NCBI RefSeq assembly: GCF_000006445.2
Contig: NC_006046.2
Location: 434,001-498,000 of the forward strand
Direction: 5' to 3'
Origin: Debaryomyces hansenii CBS767
Lineage: Eukaryota > Ascomycota > Pichiomycetes > Serinales > Debaryomycetaceae
DNA length: 64,000 nucleotides
In this document: positions 40,854 to 51,829 of the stretch, in pieces
Layout: every line of letters starts with the position of its first letter
Position numbering within the stretch: the stretch's first letter is position 1
Program-made: the position numbers and the translations under genes
The notes under the pieces: generated by a model
What the model saw: the letters and a program-made list of their open reading frames with translations, nothing else
Told to the model about the DNA's origin: nothing
The model's database searches: none

Positions 40854-41130
40854 ATGTACACTATATTTGATTGTTTATGATTGAAATTTGATCGATAAAA
40901 ATTTATTTCGATAAAGTAGCTCGAAGATCTCAAATCTGCAAGCTCGCGCGATAAAAAGCCAGTCAAGTTTGCATCGAATTGAATTACAAAGTGTCCAGAT
41001 AAAATGGCATAAGTTAAATTTCTTAAATTTAGACGTGAATGGGGGTCTGTTAAAGGGCATATAGAAACTTAGCTCGTCATTATATACAATAATATTTAAA
41101 TTTTAATTAGGATCACGGATAGTAATCGAC

Positions 41131-42039
41131 TTATAACAGGAACCATTTTTTATTTTTCGCCTGTTCTTGATTCATAATATTTGTTGCCCGGCCTGTATCG
41201 TGTAATACGGCCTCACCCTTCACACAAACCTGACCTTTCTGTGATTCAATTACACTTTCCAACGTTATGGTTTTATTGTCATCATTGCCAATACTTTCTT
41301 TTCTTCTAGTTTTAATAATCAAAAATTGATTAGCAAACGATGGATACTTATATGATATTGATAAGTTTTCAACCTTGAAATCATCCTTCAAATTGGAGGT
41401 AGTGAAATTGCTCAATGATGCATTTCTTTTAAAAGTTTCATTCAAAAGAGTGGCAAGAATTCCACCATGAACAATGAACGGATATCCACATAGCCTATAA
41501 CCAGCGTGGACAATAGTAACTCCTTCTCCTGTGTCGAGATTGTAAAAAATGACAGGCCTGATACATATCCCTCCTGGCTGAGCTAATGTCTTTGTAGGAA
41601 GTGACGGCTTACTATATTCTTTTTGTTTCTTGGTTTTAGTAATAACATTCTGGTTATCTAAAACATTTCTGTCCAAATTCTCCCAGGATTCTAATTTGAT
41701 CCAATTTTCGTTCTTCCTTGGATGTGCCAATCTTTCATATATAGGCATGTGTTTTAATTCATACTCCAATCTCAACGGCGTTAATTCATCTACATTTTGC
41801 GTATCAGTAAAGGAAGCATAATAGTCAAAAAGAGTCTCGTTATATGCTAGAAACGCCCCAATTACAAAAAATACACCTGTTGTCTTCCAACGGATAAATG
41901 GTTTAGTACGTTTCGGTACGTAATCAAACGGAGAATCAAATTCGGATCTTGTTACATAATTTCTGAAAAAATTATATTGTAGTTGTGACTTCCTAATACT
42001 TCTTGATAAATTTTGTCTTATAAATGGAACCAGCTTCAT
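41131..42039 (-). CDS. FMP10: Mitochondrial hotdog-fold protein, Fmp10-like
   Basis: A 302-residue protein with a basic N-terminal presequence (MKLVPFIRQNLSRSIRKSQ) and one hydrophobic segment (about 52-68, GVFFVIGAFLAYN), so probably anchored in the inner membrane. The C-terminal half is a thioesterase-superfamily hotdog domain: VTIVHAGYRLCGYPFIVHGGILATLLNE, where HGG is the usual active-site turn, then LSISYKYPSFANQFLIIKT. S. cerevisiae Fmp10 (YER182W) is the likely homologue, supported by its closeness to FAU1. Substrate is unknown. It is one of several yeast mitochondrial proteins with this fold, so paralogy is possible. Confidence 0.75.
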   Translation of the reverse strand: MKLVPFIRQNLSRSIRKSQLQYNFFRNYVTRSEFDSPFDYVPKRTKPFIRWKTTGVFFVIGAFLAYNETLFDYYASFTDTQNVDELTPLRLEYELKHMPIYERLAHPRKNENWIKLESWENLDRNVLDNQNVITKTKKQKEYSKPSLPTKTLAQPGGICIRPVIFYNLDTGEGVTIVHAGYRLCGYPFIVHGGILATLLNETFKRNASLSNFTTSNLKDDFKVENLSISYKYPSFANQFLIIKTRRKESIGNDDNKTITLESVIESQKGQVCVKGEAVLHDTGRATNIMNQEQAKNKKWFLL

Positions 42040-43553
42040 TTATTATATTCTGTGATCGCTTAGTGTCGACAAGTAATTGCAATCATCGTTAACTAAAACA
42101 TCATCCTTGATTTCATAGACTATTTCGTATATGCACGACTTAGTATCTCGGGTAATAAATTCACCATAATTCGAAGCTACTTCATACTTAAAACGATATT
42201 CCAAGACATATGATAGATATCTAAGCTTAAAGAAGAAGTTTTAATGATGACATTCATGAAATATTCTACTGTTAGAAAGAACTCGCTACAGTTTCTCTCA
42301 TCATTTTAGTCATCAACCTTACTTTCAATACTCCCAATTAAAAATATAACACTTGTACTTGTAATCTAGAAGAGTTGGCAGACTCCTACAAGAAAAATCA
42401 AAATTAAACCATATTGCAACATTTTTTGAATTGGTGGTTTCATCCATATTGTCAATAATTTGAAACCGTTTTTTTTTTCTCTGGACCCCGTGATGTTTGC
42501 AAAGCATTAAATTCTATAATATACAGTAAATTTGGCTTTGTTGCAAACAGAACGATAAATTAAATGTAATTTTTTATATGGACGATCCATAATTAAACAT
42601 CTTAATGTACCATACTACTTTACATTTCATACGGTTTCGATTTTTTTTAATGAAATTGTACAGCAAGTTTTAGCCTCGAATGATAACTTCAACTAGCGCA
42701 TTATATATATAAAACGTTTTATTTGGCTTATTTTTTCAGCCATTCAAATCTTCTGTTCCCCCAGATTCTTCAGTGCACGCGAATGCATAATATCATGTTA
42801 GCATAGAATCATCGTATAATAGACTCAGTTAATTCATCCGATACTACATCTTAGTTTAATATCTTTTCTTAGTTGGACTATATTTGTAGAGAACGATGAA
42901 GATCGTAGGGTGCTAATAGGATATAAAAGTACTAAGGAATACCCCAATGCGCCCAATGCGGGGACTTATCAGGTCGTTATAGAAGATGTTGGTAGTATAA
43001 AGCGAATACCGACATTACTAATGAACTTCTTCTATGAAAGAAGGTAGAGAAGTGTTTGTCTATATACACATACAGATAAATTGTAGTCTCGGTAACCAGA
43101 AGAGGAAACGACCAGTCGGCAGAATTTCGTTCGGGCCGCATTGGAATTATTAAGTTTAAGGCATCTGTCAGCCAAATACGACATATATAGCATATATGTC
43201 TACAAAGCTGTCTACTTTTGAAGAAATATACTAACAACAATCACGTATTTATAAGATTATCGAAAGCCAATAGGATGGTGCTACACAGGATGGTGCTACA
43301 CAGGACGAAACGTTAAGTTTCTGGCCTAAAAAAAGGGTCTCAAAGTTTTTTTCTGGAAGACGCAACTATGCTTCGGAGTGAAAAAAAGCATTTCATGACC
43401 GTCTTTATTTCCGACTAATAGCAAATGTAAAAAAAATTTTTAACTCTTGTCGTTTCTTATAAAAGGCATATGATCTCTAATGCACTATAAAAACGCTAAT
43501 ATTTAGAAAAAATTAAGATTCTTTACATATTTGTTCACGTAAATCAACGTCAG
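42040..43553. other. Long intergenic region upstream of the MFS exporter
   Basis: About 1.5 kb with no convincing gene. Poly-T/A tracts, TATATATAA-like boxes (about 42705) and a 15-bp tandem repeat (43272-43305) are present. An unusually long promoter is common for regulated multidrug exporters. Short antisense frames at 42325-42507 and 42977-43240 look like chance. Confidence 0.5.
43272..43305 (+). repeat. 15-bp tandem repeat in exporter promoter
   Basis: AGGATGGTGCTACAC twice in direct succession (43272-43286, 43287-43301) plus AGGA, about 250 bp before the exporter ATG. Possibly a duplicated activator site. Confidence 0.75.
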
Positions 43554-45296
43554 ATGTCAGCCACACCAGAAGTTAACAATAAAGAAAATAACAATTCTAG
43601 CAGATCTTCTTCTTTGTTTAATGCACCGACTAACAGAACTGAAAGAAATGAAGCCGAAAACGAGGAACCGAAAGCATTCGTGGGAGACTTAGAAATGGGT
43701 GAAAGTAAAGGTGTGCCTGATGGGGGAGACGAGCTTACACGTTACGAATCCAACCCAGCGGCTGCGAGGACTTTAAGTCATAGAATGGCTGAGGGTAAAA
43801 GTTTACTAAATAAAGCTAACAAGACTAATGAACTGTTACCAAAGATAGGTGGGGGTAGAGAATTTCCCCCTTACTTGGGTGATAGAAGTCCCTTTATGGT
43901 TACGTTCGACGGTCCAAAGGATCCTATACACCCGCACAACTGGTCCTCCAAAAGGAAGATAGTTTGTAGTGTAGTTGTAGGTTTCACAGCTCTTGCAGTT
44001 ACTATTGGGTCAGCAATATTTTCTACAGTGAGTAATGACATCATGGAGAAATTTAATGTTGGTTCAACAGTTGCAACCTTAGGAACATCGTTATTTGTAT
44101 TTGGTTTTGCTTCGGGTCCAATCATTTGGGGTCCAATGTCAGAATTGTACGGAAGAAAAATTGTATTGATTCCTTCTTGTTTCGGTTTCGTTTGCTTTTC
44201 ATTTGCGGTAGCTTCTGCAAATGATTTACAAACGATTATGATTTGCAGATTCTTTGCCGGTTTCATTGGTGCGGCACCGTTGGTGGCAGTTCCTGCTGCA
44301 ATAGCGGATATGTTCGGAGCTGCTGTAAGAGGTCAAGCTATGGCTATTTTCGGTATCATTTTATTTGGAGGGCCTGAGTTGGCAACCATCTTCTGTGGTT
44401 TCACAGTAAAAAATGATGCCTTAGGCTGGAGATGGACTTCATACTTTAGTGCATTAATTGGTTGTCTTGCTTTGATCGGTGTGACATTCTACTTTGATGA
44501 AACACATCATCCTTTGATTTTGGTCAAACAGGCAGAGACCTTAAGAAGGAGAACCGGTAATTGGGCTGTCCAAGCACCTCATGAAGAATTTACTTTGTCA
44601 TTAAAAGAAATTTGTCAAAACAACATTTCTAGACCGCTTGTCATGTTATTCACTGAACCCATACTATTATTGATTAGTATATACACGGCTTTTATTTACG
44701 GTTTGTTATATTTGCTTTTAACTGCGATTCCATTGATATTTATGGGTAATTATCATTTTGTTCAAGGGGTGGGTCAATTACCCTATCTAGCAGTAGTGAT
44801 TGGTCTTGTTATTGGGGGCGCGTTTTGCATTTTTTTCGAAAAAAGGTTCCATAGAATCATGGTGCAAAATGATGGCAAACCCATTGCTGAAGAAAGGTTG
44901 CCTCCTATGATGGTTGGCTCTTTCTTCTTTTCTGGTGGTTTATTTTGGTTGGGATGGGCAGGAGATTTCCCCGAGAAGGTTCATTGGATTGTTCCAACTA
45001 TTGGTTGTTCATTTGTTGGCTTTGGTTTGATTACAATTTTCTTGCCTTGTATTAATTACATTATTGATTGCTACTTGTATTTTGCTGCATCAGCTTTAGC
45101 AGGTAACACTTTCATGAGATCTTCATTTGGTGGTGCTTTCCCGCTTTTCGCTCGTCAAATGTTTCTCAATATGGAAATTAAGTGGGCAAGCACGTTATTG
45201 GGATGCTTTGCAGCAATTTTGATTCCTGTTCCTTTCTTATTTTACAAATACGGGCAATCTCTCAGAACCAGATCTAAATACGCCGTAGTCTTATAA
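43554..45296 (+). CDS. MFS drug:H+ antiporter (DHA1), Flu1/Tpo-like
   Basis: A 580-residue exporter with about 12 helices and a long hydrophilic N-terminus (1 to about 130), as in polyamine/drug exporters Tpo1 and Candida Flu1. Family marks: DPIHPHNWSSKRK before helix 1, GPMSELYGRK (motif A loop) after helix 2, MICRFFAGFIGAAPLVAVPAAIADMF (motif C-like antiporter region), WRWTSYFSALIG, and FFVQ-type loop HFVQGVGQL. The end ALAGNTFMRSSFGGAFPLFA is characteristic of DHA1 Tpo/Flu members. Substrates (polyamines, azoles, mycophenolate) cannot be told apart from sequence. It is the last host gene before the retrotransposon cluster. Confidence 0.88.
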   Translation: MSATPEVNNKENNNSSRSSSLFNAPTNRTERNEAENEEPKAFVGDLEMGESKGVPDGGDELTRYESNPAAARTLSHRMAEGKSLLNKANKTNELLPKIGGGREFPPYLGDRSPFMVTFDGPKDPIHPHNWSSKRKIVCSVVVGFTALAVTIGSAIFSTVSNDIMEKFNVGSTVATLGTSLFVFGFASGPIIWGPMSELYGRKIVLIPSCFGFVCFSFAVASANDLQTIMICRFFAGFIGAAPLVAVPAAIADMFGAAVRGQAMAIFGIILFGGPELATIFCGFTVKNDALGWRWTSYFSALIGCLALIGVTFYFDETHHPLILVKQAETLRRRTGNWAVQAPHEEFTLSLKEICQNNISRPLVMLFTEPILLLISIYTAFIYGLLYLLLTAIPLIFMGNYHFVQGVGQLPYLAVVIGLVIGGAFCIFFEKRFHRIMVQNDGKPIAEERLPPMMVGSFFFSGGLFWLGWAGDFPEKVHWIVPTIGCSFVGFGLITIFLPCINYIIDCYLYFAASALAGNTFMRSSFGGAFPLFARQMFLNMEIKWASTLLGCFAAILIPVPFLFYKYGQSLRTRSKYAVVL

Positions 45297-45652
45297 TCTC
45301 CTGTAGAGATGGCTTATGATAAGGATCTAGAAATATCTAGAAAACGATTGAGAAATTATTCACCTCAACATTCTGCATCTTTTTAAGCCATAGTCTCTTA
45401 AAATGTACCACCGTTTATTAATGGTAATTTTACAATGAACACTGGACTTAAAGTCAGCTATCCAGTGCAGAGTGGTAAAGGAATTTGGCAATATAAGATG
45501 TTAATAACTTCGAAAAATAAGACTTGTTATTTAGACTGTTGCCACAACTTAGAATATCTAAGTTAGTAGTTCATATTGTTGAAGTAAATTGTCCAAGTCC
45601 ATGTTTAATGCGTTCATTTGATAAGTCTTTCACTTTGTTTAGTTTTATGTAT
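45297..45652. other. Region between exporter gene and first LTR
   Basis: About 350 AT-rich bases with the exporter 3' end. No frame or repeat recognised. Confidence 0.4.
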
Positions 45653-46043
45653 CTCAATTATAATATATAATTTACTTAATCTCTATATAAATTTCTGTAT
45701 TTCAGGAGATCCAGAGACCTCTTTATATAGTCCAATATTTCCACAAGAATAGGAGTACGCTTCCCGTTGTTCGTTGGTAAACGGCCAATGGGAAGGCAGA
45801 TTCATTAGATCTACGAGGCTTGTTATCTGTATTTATCATTCAAGATAAGGAGCTATCCAATGACAACTCATTATACACTTGAACAATTACAGATAAGCTT
45901 ATCGTTATCATTTGAACAATGAACCTTGTAGATATGGTATTGTATTCTAATAAAATAATCCGAATAACAATGTTTCGCAGCCAGTTTATATAAATTCTCA
46001 ATTAATTCTGACTTCGCATAAAATATACTAATATATTTCAACA
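45653..46043 (-). repeat. Type A LTR at the left edge of the cluster
   Basis: Read on the minus strand it starts TGTTGAAATATATTAG at 46043 and runs about 390 bp to ATTATAATTGA. It matches the 389-bp LTR next to element 2 over its whole length, with scattered substitutions. It lies directly behind the shorter type B LTR (46044-46234) of element 1. No clear target-site duplication is visible. Confidence 0.8.
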
Positions 46044-46234
46044 ATACTGAAATGAGTTCCCCCTTAGAGAAATTACTTCAAGATAAACTAGAAATATTTA
46101 AGAAGAGCAATCCATTTGTTAACTTGAATAGGAATTTAATATATTTTTGCAACCAGATTACATTTTCTCAAATTAATCGCATGCTCATTAAAAATATGCA
46201 ATGTTGATTTCAGGCTCATTAAAATATTTCAATA
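46044..46234 (-). repeat. Type B LTR (191 bp), 3' end of element 1
   Basis: It follows the element 1 polypurine tract (ATTAAGGGGAGA) and starts TATTGAAATATTTTAATG, a one-base change from the TGTTGAAATAT start of type A LTRs. The stop codon TGA of element 1 Pol lies inside it. The same 191-bp block stands at 51639-51829, and a diverged relic at 58881-59014. It breaks off at CATTTCAGTAT where the type A LTR begins, so it may be truncated. Confidence 0.65.
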
Positions 46235-49200
46235 TCTCCCCTTAATCCTAATATTCTTCATACCTGCTAACGAACGTAGATTCGTGAACTTCACTTTGTT
46301 CAACCCTTTGGTTAGCATATCTGCAACTTGATTATTCGTATCAATTTGACATAATTTAATTTCATTTTGAATAATGTGCTCTCTTATAAAGTGATAGCGA
46401 ATATCAATGTGTTTGGTGCGCTGGTGGAACACAGGATGTTCCGCAAGGAGAATACACGAATTATTATCTTCATAGACAGGAATTGGAAGTTTCAATGGTA
46501 TATTCAATTGTTTGAAGAGTTGGGCCATCCACATGGCTTCTTTAATAGCTTCTGTCAAAGCAAGATACTCAGCTTCAGTAGTAGACAATGCCACAGTAGG
46601 TTGTTTCTTACTTTTCCACGAAATTGGAGCTCCTCCATATTTCACTATGTATCCTGTGATTGATTTTCTATCACTGGAATCACTTCCCCAGTCACTGTCG
46701 CAATAAATCAGCAATTTATTATCTCCATTATAATGGTGACCCATGTCTTGGGTTCCTTTCAAATATCTAAGCATATGCTTAGCACATTTCATGTGTTTCT
46801 CAGTAGGCTTGGACAAATACCTGCTTAACATTCCTACTGCGTAGCTGATATCAGTTCTTACAGTGGTAGATGCAAATAATAGCTTCCCGACCAAAGATCG
46901 ATAGTTACTTGCATCGCATTCAGGCGAATCATCAATTTTGTGTAAGTCCTGTCCAACCAATGACGGAGTTGCAACAGGATTCGAATCAGTCATATTAAAT
47001 TCCTCTAGAATCTTTTCAATATAGTCATTGAGGCAGATACTTATTCCATCTTCTCTCTGCTCAATATTGATGCCTAGAAATTTCCTTGCAATCCCTAGAT
47101 CCTTCATTTTGAATCTCAGCGAAAGAAGTTTCTTTACTTTTTCAATCTCAATAGTATTCTTTCCTGAGATGAGGATATCATCCACATACAATCCTAGTAT
47201 TATATTATCCTTGATATATAATCCTAGTTCACTCTCAGTCCTTTTGAATCCATGCTCAGTGAGAAATTTCATTATTGTAGTATTCCAACATATCGGTGCT
47301 TGTTTCAATCCATACAACGATTTGTCCAACTTGCACACCTTCTCTGGTTCAGCTTCATCTACAAAACCTACAGGCTGTTTCATATAAAGTGTTTCTTCTA
47401 CAGTACCGTTCAAAAATGCGGTATCAACATCCATCTGGTGAATTACTCTCTGATCAACAGCACTGAATGCTAGAAGTAGCTTCACAGACTCATATCTGAT
47501 TACAGGACTGAACGTCGTCAAGTAGTCTTCCCCTGGAACCTGACTGAAGCCCTGTGCTACTAGTCTAGCTTTGTATCTACCGTCATCTTTCTTGGTAAAT
47601 ACCCATCTGTTGCCTATTGCTTTTCTATCCTTAGGCAACAGTACTAAATCCCATGTATTATTTGAGTAGTGAGCACTCATCTCACTATCCATGGCGATTT
47701 TCCATTTTTCAGCTTCGTCACTCAGTATTGCCTGTTTGTATGTCACTGGTACACCATCTTTCTTTGTACTGACAACATAGGCATGTGACATGAAATAACC
47801 AGACCCTTTAACAACAAGTGAGGAGCCTGAGGCAGTACACAGAGTTTCATTCAGTTTCTCATATTTCTGTTTCTTAGAAGGTTCAGTTTCATCATCAGAC
47901 GATAACTCTGACCGTCTACGCAGTCTTTCGGGTAACGTAACAGCTTTTCTTCTTCTTATTGGTTCAACATAGTCCTCATCATTCGAGTTATCAATGACTT
48001 CATTATCATCTTCCCCTGAAGCAGAATCCTCAGAATCAGAAATATATTCAATAAGAGGACACAGTTTCCGACTCGCAGGAATTGGGGGTGATGATGGTTC
48101 AACAACTGCAGGTTCACGTACAGGTGAAGATAATCGAGCTGACACAGAGCGAATCCGGGACTCAGAAGAAATATTTGTGACAGCACGAGTGGAAGAATCA
48201 TCATCAGCCAGACGAATTGTCTGAACATCCAGGACAGGTACAGGTGACGAGTCACGCATCACAACATCCTGAGTAGACACTAAATCTTCCAGAGCAGGAA
48301 TCAGGGAATCCAGACTTGGCATTGGTGTAGATTCACTCATCAAAGTATCCACCTCAACCTGATCAATAGCCATTGCAGTATCAGGCAACTCATGTGTGGC
48401 CAGAACCCCAGGTACTGAGAAAAAGGAAGACACAGACACAGGTGAAGAAGACAGCTTCGACGCCATAACAGGATGTGGAACATTGTTCATAGACCGGAAG
48501 GGAAACGCAGATTCATCGAACTTTACATTATTACTAACAACAACGGTACCGGAGTCAAGATCAAAGATACGGTACGCATGTTGGGTAGGTGCATACCCAA
48601 CCATAACTCCTCGAATAGAACGAGGTGACAATTTCGAAGAGCGTACAGATTCAGGAATGTACGCATAGGCCAGACATCCAAACGGACGCAATCCATCCAA
48701 CACTGGGAACTTCTTATACCAGCGTTTATACGGATACTCATTCTTTACAGAAGTCGAAGGCAAACGATTAACAATAAAGGTAGCACAATTAACAGCCTCA
48801 GCCCACAAGCTGAGGGGCGTATTTACATCAAACATCATGACACGAGCTTTCTCGGTAAGGGTTCTAATAGCTCGTTCACTGACAGCATTTTGATGACTAT
48901 TATATGGAACAGTAGTTTGGTGAGTAATTCCACGATTAGCAAGATAATTGTCAAACCTGGAGGACATATACTCACCACCATTATCAGAACGAAGCGTCAC
49001 CACACGATATCCACCACGATTGTGAAAGAAACGTTCTGCACGCAAGATAAAATCAGAAATACACACAGGAACCGCAGACTTAGCTGCAATTGGATACACT
49101 GTCATATAATGAGTATAATCATCAACAATAACCACAAAATACCGATCATCGGTCAAACTGGGTTGAGAAAAGGGTCCACATACGTCAGAATGCACAAGTT

Positions 49201-50484
49201 CTAATGGAGCCTGAACAGTGATACTGTCAGAAGTTGATTTCTTAGGACGAGAACGTGTAGCTTTTCCACGAGCACACGCTTCACAGATATCTTTAGATTG
49301 AGCAGATTTGGAATTCGCAGCCTCAGCATAGGTTGCATAGTGTTTTCCAAGCCTATTTTCAACAGTAGCACTAGGGTGTCCGAGACGAGAATGTGCATTG
49401 AAAGTAGCATTCAAAATACGACCCGACGTCGTGGGAGCGGCTTTAGGCGGCAAAAGAAACTTATAAAGTTGATCATTCTCAGGACCAATAAGGGTGCCAA
49501 CTTTAAGACCTAAGCGAGATTCATGAACTGAATTGGACAGAAAACAGAACAGCGCGCCACGACGAGTCGCTTTGGAAACCGAAATAAGGTTTCGATCACA
49601 AGTTGGAACATAGTGCACATCACTAAGAGTAAGAGGGGAACCATCCGGCAACAGGAAATGAAGGTCTCCTTTACCAATAATTTCAAACGATGTGTCCGAA
49701 GCAAGACCAGTAACAGATCCAGAGATAGCAGAGAAATCATGTAATAGCTCCTAACAGATCCAGAGATAGCAGAGAAATCATGTAATAGCTCCTTCTGGTG
49801 CGTAACATGAAGAGTAGCACCCGAATCAAGATAGAAGCCATCAGAAAACGTGGAAGTGGAAGTGGAAACAACCCAAAGCTTCCCACGAACCGGACGAGGG
49901 GGCAGCGATTGATATTCATCATCAGCAGTAATGTGACTAGGAGGAGGTTTCAGTTTCCTGTAATCAACATCATCAACAGAGGGACACACGTTGGACTTGT
50001 GGCCAATGCCACCGCATTTAAAACAAACCAACTTGGACTTGATCATAATTCGACGCTGAGGTGATTTCAGTAGAGCAAAAACGGCACCAGCAACAGTAGG
50101 TTCAATAGCGGGCGTAGATGCCGCAATAAGATCACCCATGTCATTTCTCACATTTAACCAGGTAAACTGCTCAGGCGACAGCTTATAGAGTTGAAGAAGC
50201 TTTTCCCGAAGCCTTTCATCACATATCGAGTAGAAACACCAAATCCGTTTCTGCTCAGTAAGAGGGAAAACATCATAGCTACTCGATTCTAAAAATTCCA
50301 TCTTTTCAATCAACGAGTCGTTCAGAGTGAAAAGTTTTAAAAGCAATTTCAGAAGCATATCGGCCTCCTGCTTAGCAGTCATTTTTCCAAAGTCATCATA
50401 AAGACGATTCCAAATAGCAAGTCCATAAAGATTCTTCTCCGACACATATTTGTGGATAAGATTATCAGGAAGCGTATTTCTCAT
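46229..50484 (-). pseudogene. Gag-Pol of element 1, frame broken by duplication
   Basis: Two open frames overlap: Gag-protease from 50484 to about 49510 and protease-integrase-RT-RNase H from 49651 to 46229. Gag has the zinc knuckle CFKCGGIGHKSNVC. The protease site is YLDSGATLHVTH. Integrase shows the HHCC zinc motif (HSRLGHP to CEACARGKA), then D (VHSDVCGPF), D (RSDNGGEY) and E (AVSERAIRT). RT has YVDDILISG, RNase H has CDSDWGSD and STTEAEYLAL. Past the 41-bp repeat the first frame runs into nonsense, so the break is a mutation and not a programmed frameshift. About 80 N-terminal Gag residues are missing compared with element 2. Confidence 0.9.
49711..49792. repeat. 41-bp tandem duplication inside element 1 protease
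   Basis: TAACAGATCCAGAGATAGCA and the following 21 bases occur at 49711-49751 and again, identical, at 49752-49792. 41 is not a multiple of three, so it shifts the frame just after the protease active site. The identity of both copies means it is recent or an assembly/sequencing artefact. Confidence 0.95.
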
Positions 50485-50543
50485 TAACGCTCCAACAATA
50501 TTTCCAGCACACGCGCGTGGCTAGAAAATAAAAAAAAAATGGG

Positions 50544-50643
50544 NNNNNNNNNNNNNNNNNNNNNNNNNNNNNNNNNNNNNNNNNNNNNNNNNNNNNNNNN
50601 NNNNNNNNNNNNNNNNNNNNNNNNNNNNNNNNNNNNNNNNNNN
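50544..50643. other. Assembly gap of 100 N
   Basis: Exactly 100 unknown bases, the usual placeholder for a gap of unknown size. It lies between inverted copies of the same retrotransposon, the kind of place where assembly fails. Orders and directions across it should not be trusted fully. Confidence 0.98.
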
Positions 50644-51644
50644 AGTGTGCTGGAAAGATCAAGGATAATATAATACTAGGATTGTATGTGGATGATATCC
50701 TCATCTCAGGAAAGAATACTATTGAGATTGAAAAAGTAAAGAAACTTCTTTCGCTGAGATTCAAAATGAAGGATCTAGGGATTGCAAGGAAATTTCTAGG
50801 CATCAATATTGAGCAGAGAGAAGATGGAATAAGTATCTGCCTCAATGACTATATTGAAAAGATTCTAGAGGAATTTAATATGACTGATTCGAATCCTGTT
50901 GCAACTCCGTCATTGGTTGGACAGGACTTACACAAAATTGATGATTCGCCTGAATGCGATGCAAGTAACTATCGATCTTTGGTCGGGAAGCTATTATTTG
51001 CATCTACCACTGTAAGAACTGATATCAGCTACGCAGTAGGAATGTTAAGCAGGTATTTGTCCAAGCCTACTGAGAAACACATGAAATGTGCTAAGCATAT
51101 GCTTAGATATTTGAAAGGAACCCAAGACATGGGTCACCATTATAATGGAGATAATAAATTGCTGATTTATTGCGACAGTGACTGGGGAAGTGATTCCAGT
51201 GATAGAAAATCAATCACAGGATACATAGTGAAATATGGAGGAGCTCCAATTTCGTGGAAAAGTAAGAAACAACCTACTGTGGCATTGTCTACTACTGAAG
51301 CTGAGTATCTTGCTTTGACAGAAGCTATTAAAGAAGCCATGTGGATGGCCCAACTCTTCAAACAATTGAATATACCATTGAAACTTCCAATTCCTGTCTA
51401 TGAAGATAATAATTCGTGTATTCTCCTTGCGGAACATCCTGTGTTCCACCAGCGCACCAAACACATTGATATTCGCTATCACTTTATAAGAGAGCACATT
51501 ATTCAAAATGAAATTAAATTATGTCAAATTGATACGAATAATCAAGTTGCAGATATGCTAACCAAAGGGTTGAACAAAGTGAAGTTCACGAATCTACGTT
51601 CGTTAGCAGGTATGAAGAATATTAGGATTAAGGGGAGATATTGA
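50644..51644 (+). pseudogene. 3' part of Pol (RT/RNase H) of an element 1 copy, inverted
   Basis: From about 50658 the sequence is the reverse copy of 46229-47215: RT from the YVDD motif (LYVDDILISGKN) through RNase H to the final KGRY and stop. The first 14 bases after the gap (AGTGTGCTGGAAAG) are not pol. The frame is open and appears identical to element 1, but lacks all upstream domains in the visible sequence. It is either a true head-to-head second copy or an assembly duplicate. Confidence 0.85.
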
Positions 51645-51829
51645 AATATTTTAATGAGCCTGAAATCAACATTGCATATTTTTAATGAGCATGCGATTAA
51701 TTTGAGAAAATGTAATCTGGTTGCAAAAATATATTAAATTCCTATTCAAGTTAACAAATGGATTGCTCTTCTTAAATATTTCTAGTTTATCTTGAAGTAA
51801 TTTCTCTAAGGGGGAACTCATTTCAGTAT
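51639..51829 (+). repeat. Type B LTR, right inverted copy
   Basis: 191 bp starting TATTGAAATATTTTAATG, equal in length to the copy at 46044-46234 and ending at the same CATTTCAGTAT junction with a type A LTR. Confidence 0.7.

Larger units (their letters stand above)
45653..50543 (-). mobile_element. Ty1/copia (Ty5-like) retrotransposon, element 1, disabled
   Basis: A minus-strand element with Gag, protease, integrase, reverse transcriptase and RNase H in copia order. Its 3' LTR region is at the left; its 5' end is lost at or inside the N gap. A 41-bp duplication breaks the frame between protease and integrase. The last about 40 bp before the gap do not continue gag: a TAG stop lies 39 bp before the first Met (about 50521) and is followed by a poly-T run (on the coding strand). 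Confidence 0.85.

Noticed and set aside
49510..49651. Programmed ribosomal frameshift between Gag and Pol of element 1
   Set aside because: The frame change coincides with a perfect 41-bp duplication, and element 2 is a single frame.
50465..50845. Minus-strand frame through the N gap
   Set aside because: It contains only unknown residues in the middle and is the antisense of RT on the right side.
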